Below, piece by piece: positions 1 to 7,321 of a DNA stretch of 14,835 bases. Under the pieces are notes generated by a model. That model had not been told where the DNA came from. It made no database searches and worked only from the letters and a program-made list of their open reading frames with translations. Within the stretch, counting starts at the first letter, position 1, and every line of letters begins with the position of its first letter. The DNA comes from Bacteroidales bacterium. GTDB taxonomy: Bacteria; Bacteroidota; Bacteroidia; Bacteroidales; VadinHA17. The stretch is from positions 1 through 14,835 of the forward strand of contig DOTV01000183.1 in NCBI GenBank assembly GCA_003520925.1, given 5' to 3'. Both the position numbers and the translations under genes were made by a program.

Positions 1-1
1 A

Positions 2-1294
2 TTACATTTTTAAAGGCTGATGTTTTTTAATAAAATCCGGGTCAATTTTAACTCCCATTCCCGGACCGGTGGGGACTTTAATCTTTCCGTCAATTATTTT
101 CAATGGCGATGTCGGACATTCAAATATAACAGAAGTATCAAGTCCCTTGAATTCATGATGAGCTCCGGCATTGGGAACCGCCGATACAAGGATATAATCA
201 TAAAGAAATCCAAGCCCTCCTCCTGACATATGGGGGACAATTGTTTTTCCTAATGCATCGGCCATAAGCGCCACCTTCATCGAACGTATCATTCCTCCGA
301 AATAATAAATATCAGGCTGAACAATATCAAGACCATCATTGGCAAGCGACCATCGAAAATGGACAAAGCTCTGATCCTGCTCACCATTTGCAACCGGTAT
401 GGCGAGCGCGTCTGCCACCTCCTTAATGTCTTCAAAATGGTCGTACATGACAGGTTCCTCAAAATAACTGTATTTATATTCTTCCAGGAGCCTGCCTACC
501 CGGATTGCCTCTTTTACACTGTAATAACCATTTGAATCGGCATATAGCGACATATCAGGGCCATATGTCTTTCGAAGCAGCGGAATTAATTTTTCAGTCT
601 TGCCGGGTATTCCCTGATAATGAATATCTTTTGTACCAGCATACTGATAACCCACTTTTACCTTAAGTGCATGTGCATCATATTCAGCTACTGCTTTTTT
701 AATAAGATCGAAATGCTCTTCCAGCGGTTTTTCACGAAATTCGGTAGCCACATATACAGCAACTTCAGGATTATGGATTTCTCCGATCAACTTCCCAACC
801 GGTCTGTCTGCAATGTGGCCAAGCATATCGAGTACTGCAAATTCAATTGTTGCAAGTGGCAGGCCAAGAGCAATGCCATTATATCTGAAATTGAAATTGT
901 AAATGTAAATCCTGTCAAGAATCAAATCGAGTTCCCTTGCATCCTGGCCGATAAAATAAGGCTGCAGCTTTCTGAGGAATATTGGAAAAAGGGTTGATAG
1001 GTCACTGTGTCCTACTGAAATTCCTTCCGCTCCGTCTTTTGAACGGACCCGGCATAAAAAGCTGTTTTCAAAGCGCAGCAGTTCAAGGGTTTCTATGATT
1101 ATCGGAGCCGGAAACAGCTCCTTTTTCAGTATGGGTTTATTAATTATTTCATCAAGCTTTGCGTACCTTGATTTTATATCTGCATCTGAATTCTCAGATG
1201 TCACTTCTGTTCCACTAAATGATAGGGGTAATGCTGCAGCTGCCATACTTCCTGCAACTGTAGTCGAAATGAATTTTCGTCGGGATGTCTTCAT
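2..1294 (-). CDS. Tat-exported enolase-superfamily (mandelate racemase/muconate lactonizing type) enzyme
   Basis: A complete 430-residue protein with ATG start and TAA stop at the very left edge. The N-terminus carries a twin-arginine signal (SRRKFI, residues 4-9, then a hydrophobic Ala-rich stretch to about 27), so export to the periplasm is predicted. The enolase-superfamily barrel is visible: K211-x-K213 (proton-abstracting KxK), metal ligands D253 (YADSNG), E280 (YFEEP) and E305 (NGEQD), D328, and H355 (VPHMSGGG). This pattern fits the mandelate-racemase subgroup, whose members dehydrate or racemise sugar acids and related carboxylates using Mg2+. The actual substrate cannot be read from the sequence. 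It is divergent from a GH3 glycosidase, which suggests carbohydrate or sugar-acid catabolism. The ATG at 1294 is preferred because a later start would lose the twin-arginine motif. Alternatives are a sugar-acid dehydratase, a muconate cycloisomerase or a dipeptide epimerase. Confidence 0.88.
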   Translation of the reverse strand: MKTSRRKFISTTVAGSMAAAALPLSFSGTEVTSENSDADIKSRYAKLDEIINKPILKKELFPAPIIIETLELLRFENSFLCRVRSKDGAEGISVGHSDLSTLFPIFLRKLQPYFIGQDARELDLILDRIYIYNFNFRYNGIALGLPLATIEFAVLDMLGHIADRPVGKLIGEIHNPEVAVYVATEFREKPLEEHFDLIKKAVAEYDAHALKVKVGYQYAGTKDIHYQGIPGKTEKLIPLLRKTYGPDMSLYADSNGYYSVKEAIRVGRLLEEYKYSYFEEPVMYDHFEDIKEVADALAIPVANGEQDQSFVHFRWSLANDGLDIVQPDIYYFGGMIRSMKVALMADALGKTIVPHMSGGGLGFLYDYILVSAVPNAGAHHEFKGLDTSVIFECPTSPLKIIDGKIKVPTGPGMGVKIDPDFIKKHQPLKM

Positions 1295-1301
1295 AATAGA
1301 A

Positions 1302-1334
1302 CAAAGATACTTTCTCGGAAGTCATCTAAATCAA
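1302..1334 (-). promoter_or_regulatory. Candidate Bacteroidota promoter of the enolase-superfamily gene
   Basis: On the minus strand TATCTTTG (1302-1309) matches the Bacteroidota -7 consensus TAnnTTTG exactly. A TTG (1332-1334) lies 22 nt upstream, slightly longer than the usual spacing of about 19-21. The -7 box ends only 7 nt before the ATG, so transcription from it would give a nearly leaderless mRNA. The same octamer occurs at 10685-10692. Confidence 0.4.
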
Positions 1335-1386
1335 TAAGTATTCCTAAATTTACAGGTAATAATGACTTTTATATAAAAACCTTATC

Positions 1387-3483
1387 ATGAAAAGCACAAA
1401 CTCAATTCTGGCGATCTCTTTGATTTTGATAATCGGGGCCGCTTCGTGTTCCTCAGAAAAAGATAAAACAGCCCAGCCTGTTCTTGGAACCAGATCAGTT
1501 AATGTAATTGAGAAACGTGGCTTGAAATTCAAGGATCTTAATAAGAACGGGAAGCTTGACAAATATGAAGACTGGCGCCTGACCTCAGAAGAGAGGAGCA
1601 GAGACCTGCTTTCACAAATGTCGGTGGAAGAAAAGGCAGGCTATATGCTTATCAATTCGCTGAATATGGTGGGGTCGAGGAGAGCAGAGAGTTCTGAAAG
1701 CAAGCTTACAGCCAGTGATCTTGAAGAGAGCGGAGCAACAACTAATTTAGGTGGAGCCAACCCCGGCCGGAACAGACCTGGAGCAAGGGATACTGTAAGA
1801 GGAGATGCCCAGGCAAGAAATATGCAGCGTTTTTCGAATATGGGCGGTCCGGCAGGTACTACCAAAATGGTTAAGGAATTCCATAACCGTCATTTCATTC
1901 TGAGGGCGAATGAAAGCGCAAGGATAACAGCTGAATGGGCAAATAAGCTGCAGGCTTTGTGTGAAAGCGAACCACTCGGGATTCCCGCAATTATTGCATC
2001 TAACCCGCGGAACCATGTCACAACAAATGCAGCTGTAGGGACAAGTGTCGGGTCAACCGTTTTTTCAAAATGGCCCGGGGAACTCGGCCTTTCAGCGATG
2101 CGCGATCTGACACTGATAAGGGAGTTTGCAGATATTGCAAGGCAGGAATGGTCAGCTGTCGGACTAAGAAAGGGATACATGTATATGGCGGACCTGTCGA
2201 CCGAACCAAGATGGTCGAGAATTAACGGGACATTTGGTGAAAATGCTGAATGGGTGGCAAAAATTATCCGGGAGATCGTTCTTGGCTTCCAGGGAGAAAA
2301 ATTAAATCCGTCTTCAGTTGCTCTTACAATGAAACATTTTCCCGGAGGCGGCTCAGGTGAGAAAGGTCAGGATTCCCACTTCGACTGGGGTAAAAAAGAG
2401 ATCTACCCGGGCGGGATGTTCAGGAATAATCTTATTCCTTTCCAGGCAGCAATTGATGCTGGTACTTCGGCAATAATGCCATATTATTCCATGCCATCAG
2501 GAACAGAGTATGAAGAGGTGGGATATGCCTTCAATACAGGAGTTATACACGACCTGCTCAGAACACAAATGGGATTCAAAGGGATAATTAATTCCGATAC
2601 AGGGCCTATTCATAACATGATATGGGGCGTTGAAAAACTTACGGTATCAGAACGGTATAAGAAAGCTCTAGAGGCAGGAGTAAACATTTTTTCGGGGATT
2701 TCAGATCCGGCTGAGCTTTTGGAAGTTATAAAAAACAATATGGTGGATATTGGCATAATAGATAATTCGGTTCTGCTGCTTTTGAAGGAAAAATTTGACC
2801 TCGGCCTTTTTGAAAATCCTTATGTCGATGCTGATGCGGCGGAAAAAACAGTGAATAACGGTAAGTTCAAAGAAAGAGCTGATCTTGCATTGAGAAAATC
2901 AATTGTTCTTCTCAGGAATGAGAATAATACACTGCCTGTTAAGCCTGAAACAAATATTTATTTTGAATCGCTGCAGAGAAATTCAAGACCCGACCAGCCG
3001 GTTCAGGCAAATATATTTGAATCAAGTGACAATCAGTATCAGGTTAAATTTGTAAAAAAACCTGCAGAAGCTGATCTTGTAATCTTATGGGTTTCACCAA
3101 CCGGAAATGCATTGTTCGGATCAACCGGAGCTCCGATCTCTGTTTCATTATCAAAAAATTCGGTCGATGTTGATTATATAAATAAAATATCTGCCCGAAA
3201 GCCGACGATCCTGGTAATTAACTATACAAATCCTTGGGTTATCGATGAGGTTTACAACGATAAAACAAAGGCGAACATTAAAGGTGTACTGGCCACATTC
3301 GGAACAACAACCGATGCTCTTCTTGATGTTATAACCGGTAAGTTCAATCCTTCGGGAAAAATGCCTTTCGCGACGCCTGTCTCCGATGCCGCGGTAGAAA
3401 GTCAGAAAGAAGATGTTCCCGGCTACCTTGAGGGTGAAGGCTATGCACTTTTCAAATATGATGAAGGATTAAGCTATAAATAG
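1387..3483 (+). CDS. Glycoside hydrolase family 3 lipoprotein (beta-glucosidase-like)
   Basis: 698 residues with a lipoprotein signal (hydrophobic residues 7-20, lipobox ending GAAS-C21), so it is probably anchored to the outer or inner membrane facing the periplasm or surface. Residues 50-61 form an EF-hand-like Ca-binding loop (D50, N52, N54, G55, E61), common in Bacteroidota GH3 proteins. The GH3 N-domain follows: WSRINGTFGENAEW around 276-289, KHFPGG at 316-321 and the nucleophile region GFKGIINSD with D404. The GH3 C-domain begins near ALRKSIVLLRNE (501-512) and runs to the end at DEGLSYK, with no fibronectin-III-like tail. Residues about 98-160 are a Gly/Arg/Asn/Pro-rich low-complexity insertion. 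Members hydrolyse terminal beta-glucosides, xylosides or N-acetylhexosaminides; the substrate here is unknown. The acid/base residue was not identified. Confidence 0.9.
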   Translation: MKSTNSILAISLILIIGAASCSSEKDKTAQPVLGTRSVNVIEKRGLKFKDLNKNGKLDKYEDWRLTSEERSRDLLSQMSVEEKAGYMLINSLNMVGSRRAESSESKLTASDLEESGATTNLGGANPGRNRPGARDTVRGDAQARNMQRFSNMGGPAGTTKMVKEFHNRHFILRANESARITAEWANKLQALCESEPLGIPAIIASNPRNHVTTNAAVGTSVGSTVFSKWPGELGLSAMRDLTLIREFADIARQEWSAVGLRKGYMYMADLSTEPRWSRINGTFGENAEWVAKIIREIVLGFQGEKLNPSSVALTMKHFPGGGSGEKGQDSHFDWGKKEIYPGGMFRNNLIPFQAAIDAGTSAIMPYYSMPSGTEYEEVGYAFNTGVIHDLLRTQMGFKGIINSDTGPIHNMIWGVEKLTVSERYKKALEAGVNIFSGISDPAELLEVIKNNMVDIGIIDNSVLLLLKEKFDLGLFENPYVDADAAEKTVNNGKFKERADLALRKSIVLLRNENNTLPVKPETNIYFESLQRNSRPDQPVQANIFESSDNQYQVKFVKKPAEADLVILWVSPTGNALFGSTGAPISVSLSKNSVDVDYINKISARKPTILVINYTNPWVIDEVYNDKTKANIKGVLATFGTTTDALLDVITGKFNPSGKMPFATPVSDAAVESQKEDVPGYLEGEGYALFKYDEGLSYK

Positions 3484-3493
3484 CAGACTTTGA

Positions 3494-5026
3494 TTATACT
3501 TCATTGCCAGCCTTACTGAAAATCTCCTGGACAATTTTGGTAACGCTGCGGAAATCGATCTTTCCTGTGCTCATCATAGGCAGCTCTTTAATTACAATAA
3601 ATTGTCTCGGAAGAGCTATTATGGGCAGATCTTTTAACATCTTCCTCAGAACTTCAGTCTTGTGTACCTCGCCAGAGACGGTTGCCACAATGTATGATCC
3701 CTTCTTTTCATCTGATACTTCGACAACACAACAGGAAATGCCTGCCGGAAGATATTTCTCAAGGGTATTTTCCACCTTAACCAGTGAGATCATTTCTCCT
3801 CCGATCTTTGCAAACCTTTTGAAACGGCCGGCATGCCACAGATAGTTATCCTCATCGAAAAATCCCATGTCGCCTGTATTATACCATCCATCAGTAAGGG
3901 CTTCAGCTGTAAGCTCGGGGTCATCATAATAGCCATTCATCACTGAGTCACCTTTTACAAGGATCTTTCCTACTTCCCTGATTGCACACTCTTTTCCCGT
4001 TTCAAGGTTCTCAATCCTGACCCTTACATTTGGGATAACCTTACCAGTGCTGCCGGGCCTGTTAAACTCAACTGAGTTTACCGAGATAACCGGCGAAGTT
4101 TCAGTTGCTCCATATCCCTCAAGAAGAGTAACGCCATGTTTTTTCATGAACCCATCCCTCAGGGCGTCGGGACATTTATCAGCTCCTGCCACCATTAATC
4201 GGAACGATTTAAAGTCACCGGGGTCAGATTTATGAAGATAACCCCAGAAGAAACTCGGAGTGCCGACCATAATTGTCGGCCGCTCCTCGCGTGCAATTTT
4301 ACAAATTGTCTGAAAATCAAGAGGATTGGCATAAGTCACCATAGTCATTCCGTAAAATAATGGCACCCATAGATTTACGGTCAATCCAAATACATGGTAA
4401 AAGACAAGATTTGACAAAAGGATATCTGATTCATTTATATTGACATAACCTCCAAAACTTTGAATGTTTGATGAAATATTCCGGTGAGTCAGCGGTACTG
4501 CTTTCGGATCTTTCTCACTTCCGCTAGTAAACAGAATTGCAGCTGCGTCATTCTCGTCTCCTTTATGGATGATATTCAGGATCATGCTGACAGGAAGCTT
4601 TGTTTTCAAAGCAGCCTTAAGTTTATCTCCGGTAGTAACACCGGCCATAATATCTTCGATCAGAACCATTCCGTCAATAACCGGACAATTAATTTTTTCG
4701 AGAAGAGCTTTCGAAGTAATTATTGTTTTGAATTTGCATTTTTTCTGAGCAAACCTCGCATTTGCCTCAGCACCCGTTGAATAGTTTATCATAACCGGGG
4801 TTCTTCCGCTCATAAGCGCCCCGACAGTAGCGAGAGTACAACCGGCTGAAGTCGGGATCATTATTCCGATGAATCCCTTATCATACTTATTGAATTTTGA
4901 ACTCAGGATAAGAGCTCCGATCAAAGCCCTGGAATAGGTGACATTCTTCCCGGTAGACTTGTCAATAATCGCCGTTTTACCGGCGTGTTTCATGGCGACT
5001 CGAACAAATTGCTGATGAAGTAACAT
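3494..5026 (-). CDS. Aas-like AMP-dependent acyl-CoA/acyl-ACP synthetase
   Basis: 510 residues of the ANL adenylating superfamily, cytoplasmic or peripheral. ATP-binding loop ILFTSGSEKDPKAV at 164-177, where the usual STGxPKG is SEKDPKA. Acyl-adenylate motif GYGATE 304-309, WYNTGD with D386, hinge R401 followed by KRFAKIGGEMISL, and the C-terminal catalytic lysine K489 in STGKIDFR. The KRFAKIxGEMxSL stretch recalls the synthetase half of E. coli Aas, which acylates ACP for lysophospholipid repair, so a role in fatty-acid activation or phospholipid recycling is likely. No acyltransferase domain is fused and there is no signal peptide. It is convergent with the GH3 gene, with only 10 bp between the stops and no clear terminator. 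A plain long-chain fatty-acid-CoA ligase is the main alternative. Confidence 0.88.
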   Translation of the reverse strand: MLLHQQFVRVAMKHAGKTAIIDKSTGKNVTYSRALIGALILSSKFNKYDKGFIGIMIPTSAGCTLATVGALMSGRTPVMINYSTGAEANARFAQKKCKFKTIITSKALLEKINCPVIDGMVLIEDIMAGVTTGDKLKAALKTKLPVSMILNIIHKGDENDAAAILFTSGSEKDPKAVPLTHRNISSNIQSFGGYVNINESDILLSNLVFYHVFGLTVNLWVPLFYGMTMVTYANPLDFQTICKIAREERPTIMVGTPSFFWGYLHKSDPGDFKSFRLMVAGADKCPDALRDGFMKKHGVTLLEGYGATETSPVISVNSVEFNRPGSTGKVIPNVRVRIENLETGKECAIREVGKILVKGDSVMNGYYDDPELTAEALTDGWYNTGDMGFFDEDNYLWHAGRFKRFAKIGGEMISLVKVENTLEKYLPAGISCCVVEVSDEKKGSYIVATVSGEVHKTEVLRKMLKDLPIIALPRQFIVIKELPMMSTGKIDFRSVTKIVQEIFSKAGNEV

Positions 5027-5250
5027 AAGTATAAGAGGTTAGAATAATAAATCCTGTTGTAAAGATTTCGGGGCTGAATATAATGAAATATGTTTGGTTT
5101 CAAACAACTCATAAAAAATATTCGAAAATCAACATCGGGACTTAATGTTGTATATGGGTGATATTAAGATATATACGCACATAATATTGTTTGTCTGAAT
5201 TAAATGAGTCAGTCCGGTCGAAAATTGATTGCAGATTAAAGTGCAGGTTG
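5027..5250. other. AT-rich intergenic region with no gene recognised
   Basis: It must hold the promoter of the acyl-CoA-synthetase gene (minus strand), but I found no convincing TAnnTTTG there on that strand. On the plus strand TATGTTTG at 5089-5096 is an exact -7 match without a TTG at the proper distance. It points into an otherwise empty stretch ending at the terminator at 5251-5296, so a short RNA is possible but unproven. The only small reading frame starting nearby (5083-5145, 20 codons) has no supporting feature. Confidence 0.5.
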
Positions 5251-5296
5251 GAATAAAAAATCCCGCAGCATCAATGATCTGCGGGATTTTTTATTC
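5251..5296 (-). terminator. Perfect 18-bp-stem, bidirectional-type terminator after the TPR gene
   Basis: GAATAAAAAATCCCGCAG (5251-5268) is exactly inverted at 5279-5296 around a 10-nt loop. The GC core CTGCGGGA is followed by a T-run on both strands, so it can terminate the TPR gene (minus, stop at 5309) and any plus-strand transcript coming from the spacer to the left. Confidence 0.88.
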
Positions 5297-5308
5297 AGCT
5301 AAAATAAC

Positions 5309-6283
5309 CTACTGGCATTTCAGGATTGTTCTCTGTGCTTTTGACGGTTCGGCAAATGGCCCGTACATGGCATTTTTAAATGAAGCGCATGCTTCGGCAG
5401 TTTGTCCTTTACCCGACTGTGCAAGACCAAGCTGGAAGTAAAACTTCGCTTTGGCTTCAGCAGCACCTGTTTCAAGAGCCAGGCCTTTCTGTGCATATTC
5501 TGCCCCGCTGTCGAAGTTCTTTTTCTTGTTATAAACATCTGCAAAATAGTAGAACAGGTCCTTATCATCTCCGTATTTTGCCGATTTATTCAACAGGGCA
5601 AGTGCCTCATCGGGCTTATTTGCCTGGTTTGCCTGAGAACCAGCAGCCCGGAAATATTCAAGAGCCAGCGCAGAGGCCTGTTTTACCTTATCGGTATCTT
5701 TTAATGTATCAAGCTTTCCAAGATAGGAGTCGATTGTCTGCTCGAAGGAGGCTGCATTATTCTGGCTTCTGTAAATTAAAGCCTTGTTATAAATTGCAGC
5801 GGCATAACCCGGGTTGATGACGAGAAGAGAGTCAAATGCCTTCAGGGCATTATCATAATCCTTTTTTGTAAAAAATTCAGTACCCATCATGTAATAACCC
5901 TGTACAAGTAATTTTTCAGCGTTCGTTTTTCCGGTTGCATTTCCATATTTTTCAGCAACTGCACCTGCAGTTCTTGCGGCCTTAATGATTTCAGGAGCAG
6001 GTTTTTTTTCAGTAATGGCAGCTGATGCAAGCTTTACGTATAATCCCGGCAATACCTGGACGGCTTTCTGTTTCAGATCCGCAGCAGTCTCTCCGACTTT
6101 GTCAGACAGGGTAACAACATTCTCGAAAGCAGCAATTGCAGCTTTAGGGTCAGTCTGCATCGCTTTTGCCCCATCATTATAATATTTAATTACCTCGTTA
6201 CGGTCTTGTGCATAAATGGTTGTTCCTATAAAAGCAAAAAACAGCAGAATCCAGGTAGATTTTCTCATTATTTTCATTTTCAT
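5309..6283 (-). CDS. Secreted tetratricopeptide-repeat protein
   Basis: 324 residues. The signal peptide spans about residues 7-26 (hydrophobic WILLFFAFIGTTI, then IYAQ-D), so the protein is periplasmic or outer-membrane associated. The rest is helical and Ala-rich, with TPR-like helix pairs around 34-60, 128-160 (TKKDYDNALKAFDSLLVINP), 206-236, 243-272 and 280-305. TPRs serve as protein-interaction scaffolds and no enzymatic motif is seen. ATG codons occur at positions 1, 3 and 6 of the frame; MRKSTW (position 6, at 6268) is an equally good start and gives a more typical signal peptide. No Shine-Dalgarno sequence is visible. The gene appears monocistronic, with its own promoter candidate and a strong terminator. 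Confidence 0.85.
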   Translation of the reverse strand: MKMKIMRKSTWILLFFAFIGTTIYAQDRNEVIKYYNDGAKAMQTDPKAAIAAFENVVTLSDKVGETAADLKQKAVQVLPGLYVKLASAAITEKKPAPEIIKAARTAGAVAEKYGNATGKTNAEKLLVQGYYMMGTEFFTKKDYDNALKAFDSLLVINPGYAAAIYNKALIYRSQNNAASFEQTIDSYLGKLDTLKDTDKVKQASALALEYFRAAGSQANQANKPDEALALLNKSAKYGDDKDLFYYFADVYNKKKNFDSGAEYAQKGLALETGAAEAKAKFYFQLGLAQSGKGQTAEACASFKNAMYGPFAEPSKAQRTILKCQ

Positions 6284-6334
6284 TTTAATTCAGATTATCA
6301 GTTTATTATAAATAATTGTGCTTTTTAAAGCCCG

Positions 6335-6363
6335 TAAATATAAAAATAATTCTGATTTGTCAA
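6335..6363 (-). promoter_or_regulatory. Candidate promoter of the TPR gene
   Basis: Minus strand: TTG (6361-6363), 18-nt spacer, TATATTTA (6335-6342), a 7/8 match to the Bacteroidota TAnnTTTG -7 box. It lies between the upstream gene's terminator and the TPR start, and would give a 5' leader of roughly 45 nt. Confidence 0.42.
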
Positions 6364-6380
6364 TAGCAGGGCAAAAGCAT

Positions 6381-6410
6381 AAAAAAAGATCCGCTGACCG
6401 GCGGATCTTT
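6381..6410 (-). terminator. Rho-independent terminator after the DUF4382 gene
   Basis: AAAGATCCGC (6385-6394) pairs perfectly with GCGGATCTTT (6401-6410) around a 6-nt loop. On the minus strand the stem is followed by seven T residues (complement of 6381-6387). It ends the unit that includes the DUF4382 lipoprotein gene and separates it from the TPR gene. Confidence 0.85.
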
Positions 6411-6431
6411 CTAACTGGATAAAACCTGATG

Positions 6432-7259
6432 TTATTTGTTGGGCAGGACGAAATTCAGGAGTGTCCTGTTACCCTGAACTATCTTAACTCCATCTACCTT
6501 AACTGTGTCAAAATTCTCTTTAGCTGCGAGGACTGAATATGTTCCTGATGGTAATCCGATAATTGCATAATACCCCATGGTATCGGCAATTGCACTTGCA
6601 ACAACAGTATCCTGTTTCACAATTATCGAAGCTGCTTTTATCTTAATACTGTTTTTGTCAGTTACTTTTCCCTCGAGTCTTCCGGCATTTGAATTGTTTA
6701 CTGCCCTGATGACAGGCTTGAAGATAAATCCTTTTATACCGGCAGGACTACTCATATTACCTCTCATTACAAATGACCTGGAGAGATCAAAATCAAGCAG
6801 AAGCTCAGATGTAAGTCCCCCCTCAACAACAAGACCCGGTCTGATGAATATTTTGATACCTGTCTGCCTTCCGCCCGGAATTTTCAGATTGAAATTATCC
6901 CCATCCTTAACCTTCAGGCCTGCTTCATCAACATAAAGCCTAATCAGGTTATACTCTCCTGCAGGAATTTCAAGGTCAAGCAGATCCTCAACCACTCCGT
7001 TCCTCAGATTAAGCAGGTTGAAAGTTTCGGAACCCTCCCATACAACCAGAAATGGGATACTGTCGCAGATTCCGTCACCAGCCTTCCTGATCTCAATTTT
7101 TGTAATCGTAACTTCAGCAGACTCTACCATATCGACCGGAAATGGCGCATCGGTAATTTTGACAACCAGACGTCCGTTTCCTGAGTCATTGGTTTTATTG
7201 CAGCCTGGCATGATTAAAACCATCAACCCTGATAAAATGGCATAAAATAATTTTTTCAT
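6432..7259 (-). CDS. DUF4382 lipoprotein with C-terminal carboxypeptidase-regulatory-like domain
   Basis: 275 residues. Lipoprotein signal with lipobox MPG-C20, so membrane-anchored outside the cytoplasm. Residues 28-185 fit the DUF4382 pattern: LVVKITDAPFPVD start, a strand with VESAEVTITKIEI, LLNLRNG, then IPAGEYNLIRLYV. DUF4382 has no defined function; I see only beta-rich features. Residues 194-273 form a carboxypeptidase-D regulatory-like beta-sandwich (GRLEGKVTD start, DTMGYYAIIGLPSGTYSV), which usually acts as an adhesion or spacer domain. An AGGA lies 6 nt before the ATG, the clearest SD-like sequence in the window. The gene follows the histidine-kinase gene by 62 bp, with an exact -7 box in the gap and a terminator after it. 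It may be a target or partner of the two-component system (inference). Confidence 0.82.
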   Translation of the reverse strand: MKKLFYAILSGLMVLIMPGCNKTNDSGNGRLVVKITDAPFPVDMVESAEVTITKIEIRKAGDGICDSIPFLVVWEGSETFNLLNLRNGVVEDLLDLEIPAGEYNLIRLYVDEAGLKVKDGDNFNLKIPGGRQTGIKIFIRPGLVVEGGLTSELLLDFDLSRSFVMRGNMSSPAGIKGFIFKPVIRAVNNSNAGRLEGKVTDKNSIKIKAASIIVKQDTVVASAIADTMGYYAIIGLPSGTYSVLAAKENFDTVKVDGVKIVQGNRTLLNFVLPNK

Positions 7260-7293
7260 ATGATCCTGTTTTAGATTTTTTTATGTACAGGGT

Positions 7294-7301
7294 CAAATGT
7301 A
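7294..7301 (-). promoter_or_regulatory. -7 box upstream of the DUF4382 gene
   Basis: TACATTTG on the minus strand is an exact TAnnTTTG match, 34 nt before the ATG, in the 62-bp gap after the histidine-kinase stop. No TTG lies at the proper distance upstream, so an activator may be required. It suggests separate expression of this gene in addition to possible read-through. Confidence 0.4.
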
Positions 7302-7321
7302 TGATCGTGAAAATGAATTTT

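Noticed and set aside
620..997. 125-codon plus-strand frame inside the enolase-superfamily gene
   Set aside because: It lies antisense to a gene with all catalytic motifs intact and its product (many Cys, Phe, Ile and Asn) resembles no protein family.
5083..5145. 20-codon plus-strand frame in the 5027-5250 spacer
   Set aside because: No ribosome-binding signal, no recognisable peptide features, and the -7 match lies inside it rather than upstream.
5380..5817. 145-codon plus-strand frame antisense to the TPR gene
   Set aside because: It is the shadow of an Ala/Lys-rich TPR coding sequence; it has no start signal and its composition is low-complexity.
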